This document shows positions 58,566 through 64,000 of a stretch of 64,000 nt of DNA, one piece after another. The notes below the pieces were generated by a model that worked only from the letters and a program-made list of their open reading frames with translations, ran no database searches and was not told the DNA's origin. Where the stretch lies: contig JAYJMM010000041.1 of NCBI GenBank assembly GCA_037349105.1, forward strand, positions 9,174,501 through 9,238,500, given 5' to 3'. Numbering within the stretch: the stretch's first letter is position 1; each line of letters begins with the position of its first letter. Both the position numbers and the translations under genes were made by a program. The DNA is from Limnomonas spitsbergensis. Its lineage: Eukaryota > Chlorophyta > Chlorophyceae > Chlamydomonadales.

Positions 58566-59021
58566 CCCACCTTTACTGGCTGGGCTGCTTCTAGATGGCA
58601 CACGTCCCGCGTGGATGTCTCGCGTCCTACGCGGAGGTATCCTCTTGCGTAGTGTCCGTTCAGCTCTGCGGTCCTGCGGGGATCCTTTGGTACACCCACA
58701 AAATTTCAAACCTGGATGTTCTATCCACAAGTTCACTTCTGTCAATGATGAAAGATTGGATCCACCTGATCTCAATCTGCAGTCATACAGGTAATATTTG
58801 ATGGGTGTATAAGCCCACCGCCAAATCTTCAAGCTACGTCTGCTTCTGGGTTGCCACGCCCAGCTCAAGCAGGGATTGGCTTGGAATATCTATGAGAAAT
58901 CCTCTGCTCAGTGATTTCTAGCTGTCCAAGGCAGATCCGCTGTCTCAAAAAGAAATTCCAAGCTCCACAGCACATACACCTTTAGCAGGATTTGTTGGGT
59001 CAGGCTGATAAGGCAAGATCC

Positions 59022-59459
59022 ACTTCGTTCCTTTTAAGTGGACACGAGAGGTTTGCTTCAGGTCCGTGGCGGACTTCTTCCCCACTTAGTGGCGGACGCC
59101 TACGGGCGGACTCAGTGACTACACACTGGCCGCGGATGCGCAGCGCGTTAAGCTGTGGCTGGAACTTCTAGATGACAGACACGGAGCTGCCCTTCAGACA
59201 GCTGATCTGTTGGGTCGCTGAGTCACTCACCGCGTGAAGCGGGGGATGTCGTAGCCGTAGACTGCGGGCGGTGTCCCAGGTCGGGCTGGGCATCTAGCTG
59301 AGGATAACTAGGTTGCTATGTCGGCTCTGAGGCTGAACCAGGCTTGATCGTCTTCGTGCCTTCGTGGTACTGGCGTTATTGGTATTCACAGGGTATATCT
59401 TGGGATGATAGCCGTTGTTGATTACAATTAGAGGCCTGTCCACTTAAAAGGAACGAAGT
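59022..59459. repeat. 23-bp inverted repeat bracketing most of module B
   Basis: ACTTCGTTCCTTTTAAGTGG ACA at 59022-59044 is perfectly inverted at 59437-59459. The same pair is kept in the older copy at 37811-37833 and 38242-38264, and only the right arm remains in the short A-B unit (near 51744). The inner end starts TGTCCA, similar to the element's own TGTCRCA ends. Confidence 0.8.
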
Positions 59460-59825
59460 AAGTGTCAAGCGTGCAAGCCGGGATTCAAAGGTCCCGGCAA
59501 GCCCTATTTACTGAGTACGGGAAATCTGCTACACTTCACACTTAAGCGGGATTCTGGGTCTCAGTTCAAATCCGGAGACTCCGCAGATAAGCTGCGGAGG
59601 CTCCGCGGCCGCTAACTGCGGTCTAAACGGTTCTGTCACGTATACGGTAATATACTGTGACATTGGCCACGTGGCAGCTAAACACATGTTATTGACGAGA
59701 CATCGTCATGCCCCTGGCTCAGTCCTGAGGTACTATATCGTGTCTGGCTCCTCCGTTGTTAGATCGTCCTTACGTGCCTGAGCCATCCCCGCATCCACTT
59801 CATGCACATCCCAGTCCTTTATTGC

Positions 59826-62800
59826 TTAGTCCTCCTTATCTGAGTCTTCCCCAGTGTCCCCTTCCCGCACATCCCCGCTATTGTTGGATGTCACGATGAT
59901 CCTAAGCAGGACTTGAAGGATCAGCCACGTCCTGCAAGGAAGAGAGAAAGGGAAGAAATCAGCCACATCTTACCATGTGATGCACGGAAGGGCATGACTA
60001 GGTCTATCCTCTTTACCCCCTGCTCACTACCGTAGGACATTCCAGATTAGTAGATCTGAAGTGCTTAAGATAGTTCAGGAACAACACACGTCATCATTCA
60101 GACTGAAGACATAACTCGCATCTCTATGATTCTATGAATGACCATGCGCCAGGTGGTCAGTGGAAGAAAGGCTGGAAGGGAGCCCTATCAGAACCCACCA
60201 GTACGCGTGCAAGACCAGTAGCACCAAGAGCAATGCGTTGAAGATGTAGTAGTGAGGCATGGGCTCGATGCCATACGGACGCGCTATCAGCGTAATAGGC
60301 TCAGAGAGTGTGCTGCAAAGGTAATAAATATAAATACATCATCAGCGCGAAAGAAGGTTAGTCAGAGCCACCTACACAGATTATCAATTTTGGTGAAATG
60401 AGCAACTTCGATTTCAGACATTTCGAAAACGTGCTTTAGTACCGGTGCCAGTATCCAGCTGGTCATCAGTGACATCCCCTGGTCTGCAAGATCCCCGGTG
60501 CCACTTCGCATATGTTGATATGTCCCAGACTCTCCACCAAAAACGTGTCATGAACCCACAGCAGCAACAGCGACTGCTCCCACAAACAAGCATCTGACAC
60601 AAACGTTCACCAGCCAACAAGGACCATTCCGTCCACACTCAAACTTCCACACTCCGTAATCTGGACTTCATCAGCGTCATTTCAACTCATTTGTCTCATT
60701 TCCCATGCCGGCTGCCGCCAACCGCCATTCAACTGAACACCCACCTGCGGATGATGATCAGCGGGTAGTAGACCAGGCGCAGGAGAATCCAGCTGACAAA
60801 GAAAAGAATGAACCCGACCAGCGCAAAGGTTTTCTGACGGCAGTACCGAGCAAGCTTGGCAGCCTGAAAGGGTCACAGACAGGATTCAATAACACTACAC
60901 ACCTAGCGGTCACAAGGTCGGGAGTGGACAATATCCATATGTCATGTACCAACTGAAGAATTGTGAGATAAAAAAAGGGCCCTAATAGTACGGAGCGTAG
61001 AAATTTCAAAATGTGCAGGCAGGATGGCAAGTCATACCTGATGCCCAAGTGTGCCCTTAAACCCGGCTACTGAATCCAGTCATATTCAGGACAGGCCCAG
61101 ATCCTGAGGATAGATCCAGTCGTAAGATCTTTCAGGTAGATCCCCTGGCATCCAGCCTTGTCTACGCATTGTTCAAGACGTCGTTAGGAGCTTGATCATG
61201 ATGTCTAACGGATCTGAACCTGCTCCTAGAACCTGTTAGATCCAATGTGTAGATCTTCAATTTACCTGACCGCCTGGCACCCACCCACCTCCAGGAAAAT
61301 GTCAGAGATGTCATGAAGCAACATGATCATGATGCCCACTCGCGTGAAGTTGACGTAATAGGAGTAGGCCAGCAGGCCGGTGGTCACCACATGATGGAGC
61401 ATGCTCTCTAGCCAGTCCTTGCGCCGCACCTACACAGGGGATGGGAGGACGAGGGAGCGATGCAGAAGGCACCAGGGCCGGATTGAAGGGTGGATTCCAA
61501 GTTGAAGATAATATATTAATATCCATTGATGGGGTTTTGGTTGATGTGTGGCCGCAGGGCGGGTCATGCACTGCAGCAAGTCCTTGCGTCACAACCATAC
61601 AGGGTGATTTCGAAATAGGCTATTGCGTACGTTACACCAGCAACAAGGGAGATGGGGGGAAGGGCATGCAGGTCCCAGACATCATTTCGCTGCGTGTATT
61701 GAACATGCCCTGATGAGTGGGGAGTCCAGGATCCTAGATTTGTTCATTTTTGAAGGAGCCAAGTTGGGGCCTAAGCATAGGTCACAGCAGAATCAGGGAC
61801 AGGACATGCATACATGTAAGTATTCAAAAATTAATCTGAGGTCTGCCAGATGCACGTGTCTGTTATGTCCCCACCGGATGGTTCAAACTTAACCATACCG
61901 TAACCCTTAGGTCTCACCTCGTGGAACGTGAGGAAATGGATGGCCTGCAAATAGAAGCCAGTCTGGACGCAGTAGAAGAGGAGGACACCTGCAGGATACA
62001 TTTGAAAACAAACGACACAGGCTCCAGGGAATGAGCGGTTTGAAGACAAGACAAGCAAGCAAGGATAAGTCTTTTAACCATTTACTTCAGCACCATTTCT
62101 GTTTGTTGCATCATGCATGTGAGCGGTACGACCCTATGACTATGAGGAGGTACTGCTGCCATACACGACATCGTCACATATCTATAATAAGTTTGCTGAC
62201 AGGGCTGTCAAGGCAGAGTTGTCAAGAGACATCAAGTAAAATACCATTTTTTCTGTGGATAACATAGCGCAAATAATGCTTGGTAAGCGCGCCATGGCTG
62301 AAGTGCACCCTGGCCGAATACCTGCTGCAGTGATCAAGCGGCAGGGCAAACATTACTAGAACAGTAATTACTCTTTAGTGATCCACACCCACCTTTTGTC
62401 ACAAACTGGTTGCATGGAGGGAAGTGCGAGCAGCCAAGCCAGAAGTGGCGTGAGTCTGTAAACCACAACTCCTTGCAGCTGACCTGTAGGAAGCGGGGGG
62501 TGAGGATTTTAAATGTACTCACGATTCAAATCTTCTCGGCCTGTCAACGACAGGTCACTTACTGAAGAATACAGCAATATAGCGATTCTAGGTTCAAGGG
62601 TTGGGGTGAAAGCCCGAAGTGTCAAGCCCTGCTGCCTAGTCCTGTCAGTCAGCAAGCTCTCATGATCCAATTTGAAACGATGCTACCCTGCCGGTAGAAG
62701 TGCCAATCACGGCATGTGCTGCCACCCTGTTGGCAGAAACGCCAATCACTGCATGTGCCGGCAGCAGCACATGCCCTCTCCCACTCGGCCAATGCCGCAC

Positions 62801-63505
62801 TGCTCACTAGGGCCAGGAATAACAGCACAGGCTCATCACCTAAGCGTTATGACTTATAACGAAGCCTGCACTCAACCAAGGTGGGAAGCAGATCAAAACA
62901 GAAAGGAAGCTCCTTCCCCCCCTTGCGAATTTAAGGTAGTGCAGAACTGCAGACTGCTGGGAGGAGCCACGCATAGAAGGCCTTACATACAAACAAATCC
63001 TGGGGTAAATAAAAAGGGTTACGATGCTGCCTGGTTTTAAAATTTCCACTACTATAGTCCTGGGCATGCCGCATCCTTACCAGGAACGCCATTGTCGTGA
63101 AGATGACGTACACCGTCATCTTCCAACTGAGGGTTGAAAGGAATCAAGGGGCATTGGGGTAAGAACTAAAAGCCAGTCAGTGGGTTGTCAATGTGAGGTC
63201 TTAAGTGGAACATATCATGGTCCCTCATAATCGTGCACCCATGAGGAAGTCAGACAATCCCTCACCCAAAAACGCTGACAAACCTAGGTACCACACCTGC
63301 CCTCTGATTTCTCAAGAGCTTATCCTGACTTGTTATATTCGACTCATGCCTTTGCTCAAGACAATCACCCTCCCACTTTTATTCCACTCGTGCCATTCCT
63401 CAAATGAACCACCCACCAGCTTTCATTCCACTTGCGCAGACGCTCCGGGTCCACCTTCAGCTTCTTGTCATCTGCTGCTCTGGAGATGAGGTACTTTCCG
63501 CATGG
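59826..63505 (-). CDS. Ceramide synthase (LAG1/LOH type, TLC domain), 5' end missing
   Basis: Eight exons join in phase: 63505-63417, 63126-63081, 62483-62393, 61988-61918, 61429-61289, 60863-60745, 60312-60199, 59931-59826 (777 nt, 258 residues to TAA). The Lag1p/TLC signature is complete: KWNES-C-WK before the first TLC helix, LLFYCVQTGFYLQAIHFLTF, RRKDWLESMLHHVVT (the catalytic-type His pair), RVGIMIMLLHDISDIFLE (HD-x2-D), AAKLARY, and HYYIFNALLLVLLVLHAYW before a short acidic tail (GDTGEDSDKED). The enzyme N-acylates sphinganine with acyl-CoA in the ER membrane. N-terminal exons with the start codon were not found in 63506-64000 and are likely beyond the window. An AATAAA lies just past the stop on minus. 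Confidence 0.92.
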
Positions 63506-64000
63506 CTGCATGTGTGCGTCGGTAATATTCTCAGTGCCTTGGGCAACATCTCAGCAAGACAGCTACATCCCGGCTTGCAACCAAGGGGGTCTGGTGCCGC
63601 ATCACATGTTGCTTGGGACACCAGCATTAATCCGGCCGTGGTTTGGCCCCAAACCACGAATGGACCAATGGTCTCCGCCTGACAGGCCCCCCAGGCGCGC
63701 ATTAACACAAGTGTGCACATACTGACAGTCTGGCACACAGCTCATTATAACGCAGCATGGCCGACTGACGTACAGGAGACACAGCAAATGCCTAAGGTGT
63801 AGACCAAGAAAGCAGCAGGCCTCACTGGATGTGACAGAATTGACAAAACAGGGCTGGTCACAATTTTGTGGTTATGCGGCGATGGAAGAGAGAGCTCACA
63901 AGATTAGCCACAATTCCTCATATGCCTCGAAATCGACAATTGCATGACAGCACCTGACTAGGGATTCAGGGTCCTGCCACTTTCCGTTACCTTGCTATAA
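63506..64000. other. Probable 5' intron of the ceramide synthase gene
   Basis: No further exon could be placed. The first visible exon begins after an ATGCAG acceptor in phase 0, so at least one upstream exon must exist. Confidence 0.4.

Larger units (their letters stand above)
51155..59662 (-). mobile_element. Young Gag-only mobile element, composite A-B-GC-A-ORF-B, TTGG target duplication
   Basis: Module A (199 bp) occurs at 51155-51353 and 51972-52170. Module B (616 bp) occurs at 51354-51969 and 59047-59662. Copies look identical by eye. The whole is flanked by TTGG on both sides (before 51155, after 59662). The termini are TGTCGCA...TGTGACA, that is 5'-TGTNR ends with only short imperfect inversion (TGTCRCA). 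Between the second A and the second B lie an intact Gag-like ORF (minus), a tandem 47-bp repeat and a 23-bp inverted repeat. No reverse transcriptase, integrase, transposase or tyrosine recombinase was seen, so it must be mobilised in trans. Candidate classes: Ginger-like DNA element (TGTNR ends, 4-bp duplications), TR-GAG/LARD-type retroelement, or PAT/DIRS split-repeat element. Confidence 0.85.

Noticed and set aside
51155..59662. A DIRS/PAT retrotransposon with split direct repeats as the sole explanation
   Set aside because: The arrangement fits, but both loci show 4-bp target duplications and no tyrosine recombinase or RT is seen, so it is kept only as an alternative.

Overview
This window looks like nuclear DNA from a eukaryotic microalga, most likely a green alga. 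The genes have many short GT-AG introns (and one GC-AG intron) and exons that join in frame. The gene set is plant/algal: an mTERF-type repeat protein, a heptahelical PAQR receptor, an ankyrin-RING protein and a LAG1 ceramide synthase. There is a patch of degenerate CCCTAAA telomere-type sequence. No rRNA, tRNA, bacterial-style operon or CRISPR array was seen. The exact species cannot be read from the sequence.

Layout. 995-2840 (-): 5' part of a PAQR/HHP receptor, running divergently from 3007-16251 (+), a 15-exon, 891-residue mTERF-like gene. 16538-18336: a non-autonomous terminal-inverted-repeat element filled with a 61-bp minisatellite. 18738-19084 (+): a tiny secreted Tyr/Pro/Glu-rich protein. 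19085-26136: mostly gene-poor, with simple repeats, telomere-like repeats, a decayed Asp-box (BNR) gene fragment and TIR remnants. 26137-31139 (-): a complete 7-exon TDP2-type tyrosyl-DNA phosphodiesterase. 32170-32885 (+): the 3' part of an ankyrin-RING gene. 34256-38477: an older copy of a Gag-like mobile element. 39102-41614 (+): a complete 3-exon MTFP1 (mitochondrial fission process protein). 43451-47661 (-): one to three unrecognised genes. 47912-48364 (+): a possible LINE C-terminal fragment. 51155-59662: a young composite copy of the Gag-like element with an intact 1625-codon ORF. 59826-63505 (-): most of a ceramide synthase gene, running off toward the right edge.

The most unusual theme is that introns repeatedly carry tandem copies of their own exon-intron boundary. 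The PAQR gene has six copies of a 5' splice-site end, and the mTERF gene has twenty copies of one 3' splice site. Decayed two- to four-copy versions sit at several other introns of the mTERF, TDP2 and possibly ceramide synthase genes. The second notable feature is the mobile element. Its ends have the TGT...ACA form, it has 4-bp target duplications, a Gag-only ORF and no conventional LTRs, and the young copy is arranged as A-B-GC-A-ORF-B.

The genes are housekeeping functions and do not form an operon or a shared pathway. Exon coordinates below come from reading splice signals and checking frame continuity by eye; no search or transcript data were used.
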